From Porogramme epimiltina (Eukaryota > Basidiomycota > Agaricomycetes > Polyporales > Polyporaceae), in NCBI GenBank assembly GCA_900155495.1, contig FTLJ01001023.1:1-18843 (forward strand): 18,843 nucleotides of DNA, in the 5' to 3' direction. Positions within the stretch are counted from its first letter, which is position 1; each line of letters begins with the position of its first letter. The notes under the pieces are model-generated. The model had not been told where the DNA came from, did no database searches, and saw only the letters and a list, made by a program, of their open reading frames with translations. Shown here in pieces: positions 1-8,933 of the stretch. The position numbers and the translations under genes are program-made.

Positions 1-91
1 CCCCCAACATCCGTGCTGCAGCCCCCGCGGGCGCGGCCCACACCGCAGTGCCCGCCCCCCGTGGCGCACGGAGGCGGGAGCCCCCGCCTGT

Positions 92-126
92 CCCCCCGCC
101 CCCCGCCCCCCGCCCCCCGCCCCCCG
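92..126. repeat. Five exact tandem copies of CCCCCCG
   Basis: The heptamer CCCCCCG is repeated five times without interruption. The complementary strand therefore carries five runs of six G separated by single C, a strong match to the G-quadruplex pattern with one-base loops. The + strand is a candidate i-motif. The run lies inside repeat unit R1. It is not present in this form in the other units, so it looks like a local microsatellite expansion. Confidence 0.9.
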
Positions 127-1130
127 GCGGTCACGCGCGAGGGATCTGCGCATGCGCATGCGCCGGGCGCACTATGCAATCGCCGTGGACGCATTCCTCG
201 GGCGCGCGAGCGCCGCTCTCCTCCAGGGGGAACCCTACACCTACGCATGTGTCGCACACCGCGGGCGATGCATCCGCCCGAGGTGGGTACGTCCCTCGGG
301 CGCGCGAGCCCCGACTGTCCTCCAGGCCGTTGCGGGCGGAGGATCTGCGCCTGCGCCTGCGCCACACGCTGCAGCGGACAGCCGCGGACGTGGACCCACC
401 CCCCAGCTCATACCCGCACGTCCTCTGGGGTCCGGCGAGCGCACGCGCCACTCAAGTTCTGAAATTGGAAGGCCTGTCCCGGGAGTTGTTTGGCTGGAGT
501 CTGGGCTCCTGGCGCGGCTCGCGTGGTATTCTGGGTCGTCCGCCACGGGCAAGGTGCCCCGCCCCGCCCGTCTGTCCGCGCGCGGAGGCGCGGCATCGCT
601 CAGCCCGACCACCCGTGCGCCTGTTCTGCTTCTTCTCGCCTGGGCGCGGAGTCCTGACGTTCCTTATGTGTAGATACGACGGTCCCCTCGAACGTCCTGC
701 GGCGCGCCGCAGCAACGTCGGCCGTATGAAGTTCAATCTATGTGGTGCGGTCTTCCAAGCGTCAGTTTCCACATGTCTCCGACTTGCGCATCTGGGCGCG
801 ACTTCTCGACCCTCGAGGGTCGGCAGCGTCGGAGCCCCATCGCGCGGACCCTGCGTTCGAACGGTGTCCAAGTGCCTTCCGCCCCTGGGCGCGCGTAGGC
901 AGGCGAGCCCGAGACCGGAGGCGTCCTGACAGCCGCGCCCCCGCCGGGTGCGCTCGGCCGACCGCCCGCCGCGCGCGCCCGGATAGACCGACGATCCCGA
1001 CGCGCCCTGTCCCCTCCCCCCGACGCGCGCGAGGGAGTATCTGCATACCCCTTGGCGGCCGGCCGCCAAATATGTCGCCGGAGGCGCGGCTCGCGCGGAG
1101 CCCATCTCAATAGGAGAGGACGTGAGGAGG

Positions 1131-1180
1131 CGCGAGGGGCAACAACGGGGCGCGAGGGGCAACAACAGGGCGCGAGGGGT
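1131..1180. repeat. 20-bp tandem repeat, about 2.5 copies
   Basis: Two nearly identical 20-base units (CGCGAGGGGCAACAACGGGG, then the same with one A for G) are followed by a partial third copy that begins CGCGAGGGG. They sit just upstream of the paired 130-bp blocks of unit R1. The corresponding place in the other units has a single GCGCGAGGGGTCCG, so this is a local expansion. Confidence 0.8.
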
Positions 1181-1192
1181 CCGACGGAGCAA

Positions 1193-1452
1193 GGAGCGCT
1201 GCGGTACTCGCGACGCGTCCTCACGGGAGAAGGGCACAAGGATGCGAACACGGACTCGAGCACGGGCGCGCCCAGCGCGGCGTTTTTCCGCGGCCGCTCA
1301 GCAGCAACGTCTGAAGGAGCATGGAGCGCTGCGGTACCCGCGACGCATCCTTGCAGAAGGAAGGGACAAGAAGCCGAACAAGGACTCGGGCGCGCGATGT
1401 CACGCCGGCGCCCGCGCAATGCGCGCGCAGGGCGGAATTTGGCCCCCGCGGC
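1193..1452. repeat. Paired ~130-bp sub-repeat in unit R1
   Basis: Two blocks begin with GGAGCGCTGCGGTAC at 1193 and 1323 (period 130). Each continues through CGCGACGC.TCCT, an AAGGGACAAG/CCGAACAAGGAC-like stretch and a GCGCGGCG/CTCAGCAGCA end. The same pair occurs at 3297/3438, 11496/11625 and 14160/14288. The tandem duplication is therefore older than the copying of the large units. Confidence 0.8.
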
Positions 1453-2057
1453 TCAGCAGCAGACGCATACAAGCACTTCTCGACCGTCCTCTCCTCGCCG
1501 CCGGCGCGCGCAATGGCAACGCGCAGTGCCCCACAGCGCAGTGTGCGACGCATTTGCGCGATCGCTCCTCCAATCGCCCGTCGCTGTTACCATGTCCCCG
1601 CTCACACCATGTCCCCGCTTTTCTCCCAGCGCGCCTGTACGCATCGTAGCTGTGCTGGATCTGATCACCACAACTACCCGTCGAGGCCCCCTTGTTGCCC
1701 CCGCCCCTGCTGCCCGCCGCCCTTCGCGTTCCCCGCCCATCTGGGGGGGCTTCGCATCCCAGAGTCATGCGAGCCAGTTGGCGATGCAGCACAGCGGTGA
1801 GCGCCCCACCCACCCGCCCACCCCGTTTCCACCTCAGATCTATGCGACGCTATCCGTGATGATGCGACCGCGCGGCCCGCCCTTCCCTCTCGTCCGCCTT
1901 CTCCGCTTCATGACGATCCAAATCCGGCATGCAGACTCCCTCCCGAGAACATTCGTGCTGCAGCTGCCCGCGTGTGCGGTCCACATCGCAGAGCCCGCCC
2001 TCCGTGGCGCACGGAGGCGCGAGCCCCCGCTCGCTCCCCGGCGGTCGCGGGCGGAGG

Positions 2058-2450
2058 ATCTGCGCGTGCATGCGTCCGGCGCGGCATGCAGGCAATCGCT
2101 CCACCCAACCAAGACATATCTCTTGGTCCTTGGACGTGCGCGCGCGCGAGCGACAACTTTCCTTCAGGCCTTCACGCGCGGGGAATCTGCACCTGCGCAT
2201 GCGGCGCGCGCAGCGAGCGATTTCACCCGCCCGGCGTGGACACGTCCCTCGGACGGACGCGCGAGCGCCACCTCGCGCTACGGCCGATGTAGTCGGGCGG
2301 GGGATCTGCGCCTGTCCTTGCGGTCGCGCGCAGCATACAATCGCGCCGCCGGGCGAAGACACATCCCTCGGACGTACACAGGCGCGCAAGCCACAACTCT
2401 CCTCTAGGCCGTCACGCGCGGAGAACCTGCGCCTGCGTCGCGCGCAGCGA
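2058..2450. repeat. ~120-bp tandem sub-repeats, four copies
   Basis: The signature G/AATCTGC.CCTGCGC (or AACCTGC in the last copy) recurs at 2058, 2184, 2303 and 2424, giving spacings of 126, 119 and 121 bases. Between the signatures, each copy carries CGTGGAC/CATCCCTCGGACG, a GCGCGCGAGCGACA-like stretch and CCTCCAGGCCGTCACGCGCGG. Shorter versions of the same array lie at 143-340 in R1 and 13148-13255 in R4. Confidence 0.75.
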
Positions 2451-3296
2451 GCGACTCCGCCGCCCGACGTGGACCCACCCGTCGGCGCGCACGTCTGCTG
2501 GGGTCTGGGCAGCGCGGGCGCTACGCAAGTTCCAAAATTAGAAGGCCGGTAGCTGCTCGGCTTGAACCTGGCCTCCTGGAGTAGCTCTCCTGGTATTCCG
2601 CCGGGGGGGCCCGCCCGCCCGCGGAAACGCCACTCAACCACTTGTACGTTTGTCCTGCTTCTGCCTTTGCTTCTGCTTGGCTGACCGCCGACTTCTGACC
2701 TTTCTTGTGCTCAGACGCAGCGGCGCCCTCGACCGTCCGCGCTCGGCCTGTGAGGTGGGTCCTCCCAAGATCTAAGCGGTGCGTCCACGTCCCGAATTCT
2801 GGCGCGCTGCTTATCAAACCACCCGTGCCTCTATTCTGCTTCTGCTCGGGTGAGAATCGCGTCCTGCCCTGTCCTTCCTCATGTGCGCAGATGCGACGCC
2901 GCTCTCGCAGCACCGACGGCTGCGGGCTCGACCGGCATATGTGGTCTTCCAAGACCCCTGCGCCTCCGCCCCGACTTTCATATTTTTGGGTCGAACTCGA
3001 GCCGCGTCGGAGTCACAACATCGCGCGCCCTGCGCCCGGACGGTGTCCAAGTGCCTTCTGCGCCAGGGCCCGCGCAGGCAGACAAGCCCAAGACCGCCTC
3101 GGGGATCCCATCGTCCGCGCCCTCGCCGAGCGCGCTCTGCCGACCTACGCCACGCGCGCCCGGATAGACCGGCGATCCCGACGCGCGCGAGGGAGTATCT
3201 GCATATTGGCGGCCGGCCCCCGAACACGTCGCCGGGGACGCGTCTCGCACTGTGCGCCTCCGGATTTGAGGAGGCGCGAGGGGTCCGGCGGAGCCA

Positions 3297-3600
3297 GGAG
3301 CGCTGCGGTACTCGCGACGCGTCCTCAAAGGCGGGGCAAAACAGGACAAAGGCGTGAACAAGGACGAGGGCGCGGGCGCGCAGCGCGGCGTCCGTTCTCG
3401 ACGGCTCAGCAGCAGGCAGCAGGGCTTAATGAAGCAAGGAGCACTGCGGTACCCGCGACGCGTCCTCGTATCACGATGGGACAAGGAGCCGAACAAGGTC
3501 TCGGACGTGGAGCGTACATGGCGCGCCATGTCGGTACGCCGCTCGCGCAACGAGCACGCCGCCCGCGCAACACGCCCGCAGGGCCGAATTCGGCCGCGGC
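3297..3600. repeat. Paired sub-repeat in unit R2
   Basis: This is the R2 copy of the duplicated GGAGCGCTGCGGTAC block, starting at 3297 and 3438 (period 141). The spacing is longer than the 128-130 of the other units. The extra length comes from a GGCAGCAGGGCTTAATGAAGC stretch between the two blocks, part of which is shared with R4. Confidence 0.7.
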
Positions 3601-4114
3601 GGCTCAGCAGCAGCCGCTACCAACCACCCGTCCGCCCTCCCTTCTCCCCGCACCGCTGGCACGCGCAATGGCGACGCCGCAGTGTCCCAGCGCTGCGTGT
3701 CGTTCAACGCGTTACGCATTCGCGCGATTTGTGCTCCCATCGCCTGTCGTCGTCACTGCGCCGACGTCCCTCCCTGTCGCCCCGCGCGCCTACTTGGATC
3801 GGAGCTGTGCTGGGTCGGATCGCCACAACCTGTCAACTTGAAGGTCCCCTTGTTGCCCCCTTGTTGCCCCCGCCCACGGCAGCCCCCCTGGGCGCTACTC
3901 TTGCCCCCCGTGCGTCTGTTCGCGCCCCAGTTCTGTACGAGGCGGTGCGCGATGCGGCACTGCGCCCTTCAAGAGAGCCGCCTCCCTTTTTTTGGCCTCC
4001 CGTTGCCACATTGGACGTCTGCGGGGGCTTAGCTTTTTCATTAGTTATCAGAGTAACCCTTTCCTTCAGCTTCATGGAAAGTTTCAACGTCTCACTCAGC
4101 CTTCTAACTCACCA

Positions 4115-4272
4115 CGCAATCCAACTAGTGGCAACCTATAGCTACTTACCGCCTCGTCCTGCTCACTGTCCCACTATAATGAGTTCGACCGCGTTCTCAT
4201 CCATGTATGGCTGAGATTTCTATGCGAATAAATCCCCTTACGAGCCACCAGGGCTGCGTGCGCACGCGTGGG
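4115..4272. repeat. Terminal module of unit R2 (copy at 14750-14929)
   Basis: This AT-richer 158-bp end of the repeat holds AACTAGTGGCAACCTATAGC, CACTATAATGAG and GTTCTCATCCATGTATGG. It is the best-conserved part of the family between the two blocks (5 differences in the first 105 bases). R2 lacks about 23 bases after GAGATTT that the right-hand copy has. It stops 266 bases upstream of the F-box start codon. The TATAA-like words could act as promoter elements, but nothing in the sequence proves it. Confidence 0.7.
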
Positions 4273-4538
4273 ACTTGCTGCCTCCTGTTACTAACACTAT
4301 GAGTGCACAATGGGTTTAATTGCCTTTTTTACCTTCGATATGTGACATACTGTACGTAGGGATCTGGATCCTGTTGAGAGGCCCATCAGAAAAACCGCGT
4401 GTTTGGCTGACCTAACTAGGCGCTTGGGGAGCTGACCCGTACGCTCGCTCACGTTACTCCAAGTTATCGGTAATCTTACTCCCATCGATTCCCACTGCAA
4501 CACTCATCCTGCTCCTCTCTAGTAGTCCTCACGCCAAT
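4273..4538 (+). promoter_or_regulatory. Upstream region of the F-box/caspase locus
   Basis: These 266 bases of normal composition lie between the end of repeat R2 and the ATG at 4539. The last 40 bases contain a pyrimidine-rich tract (CTGCTCCTCTCTAG, then TCCTCACGCC), which is common just upstream of fungal starts. I see no clear TATA box in it. The promoter may therefore overlap the end of the repeat. Confidence 0.35.
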
Positions 4539-5965
4539 ATGGAAAGCTCCGATTCCGAAAGCTCCATGGATAGTCGAGAGACAGTAGATTACGCTAGAAC
4601 TCCCGAGGACTTCCCTCAAGGACTATCGGTGCCCAGGCAATTCAGCACGGTTGTCAAAAGCGTGGTACTCTGCGAATCCTTTAACTCTGATCGTATCCCG
4701 GATGACATATGGAATGAAGTCATTGACTGGGTGAGCGTGAACAGTGAACAGGCAGGCACCTTCCCGGCATGTTATACTACCCTCTGTTGTTGCGCCCTCG
4801 TCTGTCGTAGCTGGACACATCGTAGTCAGCACCACCTCTTCCGTCATCCCACGCTCTTTCTCTCCCAGGCGACTCCCAATCCACTACACGCCTTGGCCCG
4901 GACAGCCCTCCAGAATCCAGCCCTCGATGCATCAGTGTCTACCCTCAGTATCGGATCCGTCCGTCCAGACAAACACATACCTATTGGTAGTGCTATTGGG
5001 CCAAGGGGATCGTCTCGTTCCTTAGCCATCTGGCAGACGGTTGAGTTGACATTGGTCGACTGGAGTTCTCCGCGGATTCATGGTCCCGCCGTTACCATGT
5101 ATTTGCCCAAAAACGTATCTTCCCTGATACTCTACAACAACGTCTTCAACACGGCGTCGGACCTTTTCTGCCTTGTATGGAGTCTTCCTCTGTTGTCACA
5201 CCTTACCCTGAGCTACGTGACTATCAAGAGTCACATTTCCGAGCGAGAGCACAAGAAATTGGGCCTCAAGGCTCTCCCCTCGAATGTTTGTCAAAAACTC
5301 AAAATTTTGAATATAGAGGTACAGAAATATTGGCCATGACTTTATGCGGATCGGACTGCTCTTAACAATCATCTCATGTAGGGAGGAGTCGTGGAAGAAG
5401 CCAACTTCCCTCCGAGAGGTGCATTCGGTGCACTCGTACAAGTACATCTAGATTTCAGAGTGTGGTGCGAGCCTGGGAACCCAAGTATGTCTGTTCTAGG
5501 TCACTTTGGGTACTTACTACTCAGGCATAAACAATGTCACTCACCCCGCTCATTTCAGGACCGACAATTCCAGATTGTGCTTCTCTTTTCATCTCTCTAC
5601 AGAGCGTTCATGCAAGGATACACCTTGATAATCGACAACAAAGTATCGAGGATTTTGGCTTCATTTCCCAAATTTATGGAGTCCTGCTGCCTTCGAGGCC
5701 AGAATCAATCCACCTTACGCTCTTACCCCACACGTTACCAGCCGATGAAGTCTGCGGAATCGGCCCTCGCGATTATCTGATAAATGAAGTGCGGGGGTTG
5801 ACACAAAGATTGGATGGTTTTGTCAAAATCAAAATCACACTTATGGACAATGTCGATAAAGGATATGATCACGCGTGGTGGTCGATGCGCGCCCTGCCCA
5901 GTTTGAAGGATAGCTGTTTAATGTTTGATGTTCAACATAGCAGTGGTACGTATCAACTTCTGTGA
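4539..5965 (+). CDS. F-box/LRR-like protein; probably the N-terminal part of an F-box-caspase protein
   Basis: Proposed exons are 4539-5318, 5382-5484 and 5559-5945 (or to the stop at 5963-5965). The reading frame passes through introns 5319-5381 (GTACAG..GTAG) and 5485-5558 (GTATGT..TCAG) in matching phase. Residues 52-107 form an F-box: IPDDIWNEVIDWV, an acidic/polar insert, then CCCALVCRSWTHRSQHHLF. F-box proteins bind Skp1 and present substrates to the SCF ubiquitin ligase. The rest (SSLILYNNVF, LSHLTLSYVTI, LKILNIEV) is LRR-like, as in the mushroom F-box families, and is the likely target-binding part. A GTACGT donor at 5946 lies just before the stop. Splicing it to the acceptor ending at 6036 continues in frame into the caspase region. 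If that intron is retained, the protein ends about five residues later, so both forms are possible. The target is unknown. Confidence 0.72.
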
Positions 5966-6036
5966 TACCATGGACATCGCTAAGGGACGAATGTGATGTT
6001 GACTACTCGTTGAAATTACTCCTTGTTGCCCGACAG
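5946..6036 (+). other. Candidate phase-1 intron joining F-box and caspase regions
   Basis: The donor is G|GTACGT, the same hexamer as the donor at 6330. The acceptor is TTGTTGCCCGACAG, preceded by a pyrimidine-rich stretch. The upstream exon ends with one base of a codon and the downstream exon supplies two (G+AT), so the frame runs directly into the caspase domain. The caspase frame has a stop at 6000-6002 and no ATG before the conserved ALLIGINY motif. It therefore needs an upstream exon. Confidence 0.5.
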
Positions 6037-8158
6037 ATGTAAAATGGCTCCTTTTGACGCCTCACAAAGCTTCCCAACACCTTGCGCTTCTGATCGGTAT
6101 CAACTATGCCAGTGCGGAACCAGACTCTGAGTACCCCCCCCTCCGTCGCGCGCACTCCGACACGAAACAATTCCGCAACCTCCTTATCTGTGGGTCTTCC
6201 CCCTCGCTTCTCACACCTCACACCTCTCATAGTAGCTCAGCTAAGTATGAATATGCCCCGGAGAATATCACCATGATGCTCGACGACGCGGACACCCCAG
6301 AACATCTGGTGCCCACACGGGCAAATATCGTACGTGCGCTCTATCTTCATCTTGTGCACATCGAGTACCAATGTTATGGGTCAGCTTTGTCAGATAGACA
6401 GGCTCGTGTACAGAGCACGGAAAGGGAGAAGATATGTCTTCTTCTGTAAGTCTTGTTTTTCCTGTTTTGTGGCATGCGTGGGGGATCGATCAAGACCACA
6501 TCTCCCACGTTGACATTGTGTCCCCGTGCTTCTTGATGCTCACCGTAGCTGTGTCCATAGACGTTGGCCACGCTGGTCCAGCCGAGCGTCTGACAGTGGA
6601 GGAAATCGATGGCTTCGACAAATGTAGGTCATCCGCGCTTCGTCTCCGCCCCCAATTTAGTCCCTCCCTGCACGCGTCGCGCGACTCATCCCGCCCTTAC
6701 ACCGTTTGTTCACAGTTATCCTGCCTATGGATCATGCGTCGTATTCCGCAAACGTGATACTTAACAACGAGCTTCGCAAGCTCCTCGTCGACCTACTTCC
6801 CATCGGCGCATATCTAACGGCGATATTCGACGCGTGCCATTCGGGAACGCTGCTCGACCTTGATCATTACCTGTGCAACAACATCTACTACCCGTGGCAG
6901 AACCCTGGGCCTCGGCGGCACAAGACGCTTTGGCAGCGCGTGCGGCGCAGAGATGGGAGAGGTGAGTTTGCATCACGGGCTCGGATGGCTGCTGCGGGGA
7001 TGGTACCGAATAAGTGGAGATTGACATTGTGAGAGCACGCAGAGATGACGAACGCGGACGTACGGGTTATCAGGAAGAAGCACGGGAATCCGGATAAGGA
7101 CGAGGGGGCCTCGTTTGCACCGCCTGGCCGAGGTGAGTCCATGTGTGCCTATATTCGCAAGATCGCCAACCGGGCTCGTATGCCGTCCATGTCCGCAGGG
7201 AACTCCATGTCTAGCGTCCGAGTGAGCGAGGACGAAGTGGAAGTGTTCAACACGTCAGTCGATGTCGCGGAGAGCCAGGACGGGAGGCGGCGGCGTTTCT
7301 CTGTCAGGAGCCGACGGGCATCTGTGAGGCCGACGTTGAGCCTTGCGCAAGTAGCTGAAGGGTCCCTGTCGCCGGAGGACACGGAGTTCGGGCCGCGGTG
7401 CGAGTCGCCGACGTCGATCCAGATGTGCAACGGGTTCTGTGATGTTGGGGAGAGACCGGCGGCTGGTGCGACTGTGGTGCGTATTTAGACCCATGCCTTT
7501 GTCACGTTCGGAAGCTGACGTATGTGTCGAAGCTGTCGATTGCGTCATGCAGGGACTCGCAACTGATGTGGGAGTCTAAGAAGAACTCGTTCACCCAGGT
7601 AAGACAGCCCCAGATATGCCCTGAGCGCACGCTGATCACTGTGTTTTCGACACAGTGGCTCATCGAACTTCTGAGTGCGCTGCTTCTGCTTCCACACATT
7701 CATAGCAGATGCTCACGGGCACTTGTATCCAGAACTCGACCCCCATCAGCCTATTGGCAATTTTCTTCATGCTCTAACGTCAGTTTCTTGTCGTATATCC
7801 CCTTTTATAGTATTGACAGCTCGTTAGGCACAAAATGTACGAGCACAGCGAGAAGGTGCACCAGTACTCGCAGAAGCGGAAGCTTAGCTGGAAGCAGAAG
7901 CATCCTCCGCCAGCGCATGGGTCGGGGGCGAGCCCAGCCGTTGGGAGCAGCGAGTCGGCGGCATCGACGGCTGTCGAGGCTGCTCACGGCAGATACGAAC
8001 CAGGGCAGCATCCTCTGGATTGGCTCGAGCTCGTCAACACTGCGGAACCACAACTGGGCGGAAATAGTCGAATCGTGAGTACTAGTGACGATGGATAGTG
8101 TAAACCAGACGTACTGATGTTTATCCCATAGGACATGAGCCAACCCATCATCCTGTGA
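6037..8158 (+). CDS. Caspase-domain (metacaspase-like) peptidase region, 11 exons
   Basis: Exons, built by keeping frame and family motifs, are 6037-6189, 6241-6329, 6394-6445, 6561-6623, 6716-6961, 7043-7476, 7533-7598, 7656-7674, 7733-7778, 7828-8074 and 8132-8158 (TGA 8156-8158). All phases agree. The product is about 480 residues of clan CD, C14 type. Motifs in order are ALLIGINYA, LRRAHSDTKQFRNLLI, YAPENITMMLDD, PTRANI, a His motif YVGHAG (His codon 6569-6571), EEIDGFDKFILPMD, LPIGAYLTAIFDACHSGTLL (catalytic Cys codon 6835-6837), an Arg-rich linker (near 7279-7330), and a p10-like LSIASCRDSQ with NSFTQWLIELL. His-Cys spacing is 58 residues. Metacaspases cleave after Arg/Lys and act in stress and cell death. 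No in-frame ATG precedes the domain, so it probably continues from the F-box exons. ATG 6044 is out of frame. Exon 7043-7476 may contain an optional intron (7133-7198). The acceptor at 7532 is the least certain splice site. Confidence 0.8.
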
Positions 8159-8530
8159 TAACACATCATCCTGTCAGATATGTTACCATATTGTCTCGCG
8201 TCATATACCGTATGTTGTTCTATTGTAGACTTGACTTGAATAATCCTGTCGTCATGCTCTGACGTTACTTTGTTAGTCGAAAGTGTAGAACGCTGCCTAG
8301 TTTTCTTGCATATATGCTCTTACCAACTTATTGAATACTGTAGGGAACTTTGCTGCGAGAACTCGTGTTTGAAATGGACGCAATACATCCAGTCCCGGTC
8401 TCGAGATGCCGCTGGTCAAGAGACGAGCCGGTACGTATATGGTCCGGAGACCGGAAACCCCTCACGTCAAAGGTAGGCGCTTATTGGGCGTCTGCAAATA
8501 GAAAGCGAAATCTAAAAGAAATTTATGCAA

Positions 8531-8540
8531 GATTCGAACC
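8531..8540 (-). promoter_or_regulatory. RNA polymerase III B-box-like site
   Basis: The minus strand reads GGTTCGAATC, a close match to the internal Pol III B box (GGTTCGANNCC). TTTT, a Pol III terminator, lies about 14 bases further on (complement of 8514-8517). A full tRNA does not fold around it: the T stem has only G-C and G-T pairs with one mismatch, and the acceptor sides do not pair. A tRNA-derived short interspersed element or tRNA relic is more likely than an active tRNA gene. Confidence 0.45.
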
Positions 8541-8569
8541 CCCGACCTTGTGCTTGGATTACCACCGGC

Positions 8570-8640
8570 GCCTTACAGCTTGTTGCAAGTCGATAGACCG
8601 CGATCAAAAATGTTCGTCTAGGAAACTTCAAAGTCCGCCA
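8570..8640 (-). repeat. Left arm of 71-bp inverted repeat
   Basis: The reverse complement of this arm matches 8934-9004 in 63 of 71 positions with no gaps by my count. The sequence begins TGGCGGAC and ends AGCTGTAAGGC in that orientation. The arm is immediately next to the B-box-like site. I found no clear target-site duplication outside the arms. Confidence 0.85.
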
Positions 8641-8933
8641 ACTTATGTCATACAGGCGCCTACGAACGACGTCTCCTGCCTGTTTCCCCGATGCAGGTCA
8701 ACAAAATCGCACAACACTGTATATAGCTCCTGTTAATAGTATGTGCCCGATGATGCATGCCCCACAGTCCTTAGACATAGTTAGATACCCTTGATTGCAT
8801 TTCTTCTGAATACGACAGTGCACGGTGCTAGGAGTCTGGGACAACTTAGTAATCTTAGATCTAACTAGGCCCGGTCCAGCCTGGTCGACTGGGCGGGAAA
8901 GGCTCGAATAGTAAGCGCTAATTTGGCAAACGC

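Larger units (their letters stand above)
1..1830. repeat. GC-rich repeat unit R1 (5' end cut by the window)
   Basis: This is a non-coding-looking, very GC- and CpG-rich unit. It is collinear with the later unit at 10290-12065. Shared landmarks, in order, are: the segment around GTGGCGCACGGAGGCG (61); blocks beginning GATCTGCGC (143, 340); a block with AAGTTCTGAAATTGGAAGG (near 453); the block around GGTGTCCAAGTGCCTTCCG (near 864); a GGAGTATCTGCATACCC block (near 1034); two copies of a GGAGCGCTGCGGTAC block (1193 and 1323); and an end block with CAGTTGGCGATGCAGCACAG (near 1776). Long open frames cross it on both strands, but they are rich in Arg/Ala/Pro/Ser and show no domain I recognise. The frame is only kept between copies where the DNA itself is conserved. 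I cannot assign it to a named transposon family. Confidence 0.75.
1831..4272. repeat. GC-rich repeat unit R2
   Basis: The second unit of the left block opens with a segment also seen at 10290-10450. Its landmarks are CTATGCGACGCTATCCGTGATGATG, ACGATCCAAATCC and CCGAGAACATTCGTGCTGC, the first and last of which differ slightly in the other copy. From about 2440 to 4272 it is collinear with 13284-14929, with visible small indels. For example, about 45 bases near 2718-2762 are missing from the right-hand copy. Its last part, 4115-4219, matches 14750-14854 with 5 differences in 105 bases by my count. Homology ends sharply at ACGCGTGGG (4264-4272 and 14921-14929). No coding domain is recognised in it. 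Confidence 0.78.

Noticed and set aside
1052..2407. 451-residue open frame in the left repeat block, with other long frames at 48-929, 452-1237 (-), 733-1419 (-), 1850-2641 (-), 2705-3841 and 3354-4214
   Set aside because: Stop codons are rare in such GC-rich DNA, so several overlapping frames stay open on both strands. The products are Arg/Ala/Pro-rich without domains, and they change frame between repeat copies.
2058..2450. CRISPR-like array
   Set aside because: The repeats are about 120 bp, imperfect and contiguous without unique spacers, and the genome is eukaryotic.
5391..5780. Separate 129-residue gene
   Set aside because: Its first 31 codons are exon 2 of the F-box gene. The remainder is read-through of intron 5485-5558 and the wrong frame of exon 3.
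6044..6130. Caspase start at ATG 6044
   Set aside because: It is not in the frame of ALLIGINY and reads into unrelated sequence. It would need a frameshift or sequencing error.
7524..8078. Single 184-residue gene
   Set aside because: It reads through four short introns of the caspase gene. Only 7533-7598 and 7656-7674 are in the caspase frame.
8514..8600. tRNA gene on the minus strand
   Set aside because: Only the B box and a TTTT stretch fit. The T stem has a mismatch, the acceptor ends (GACTTGC and ATAAATT) do not pair, and no proper A box is seen.
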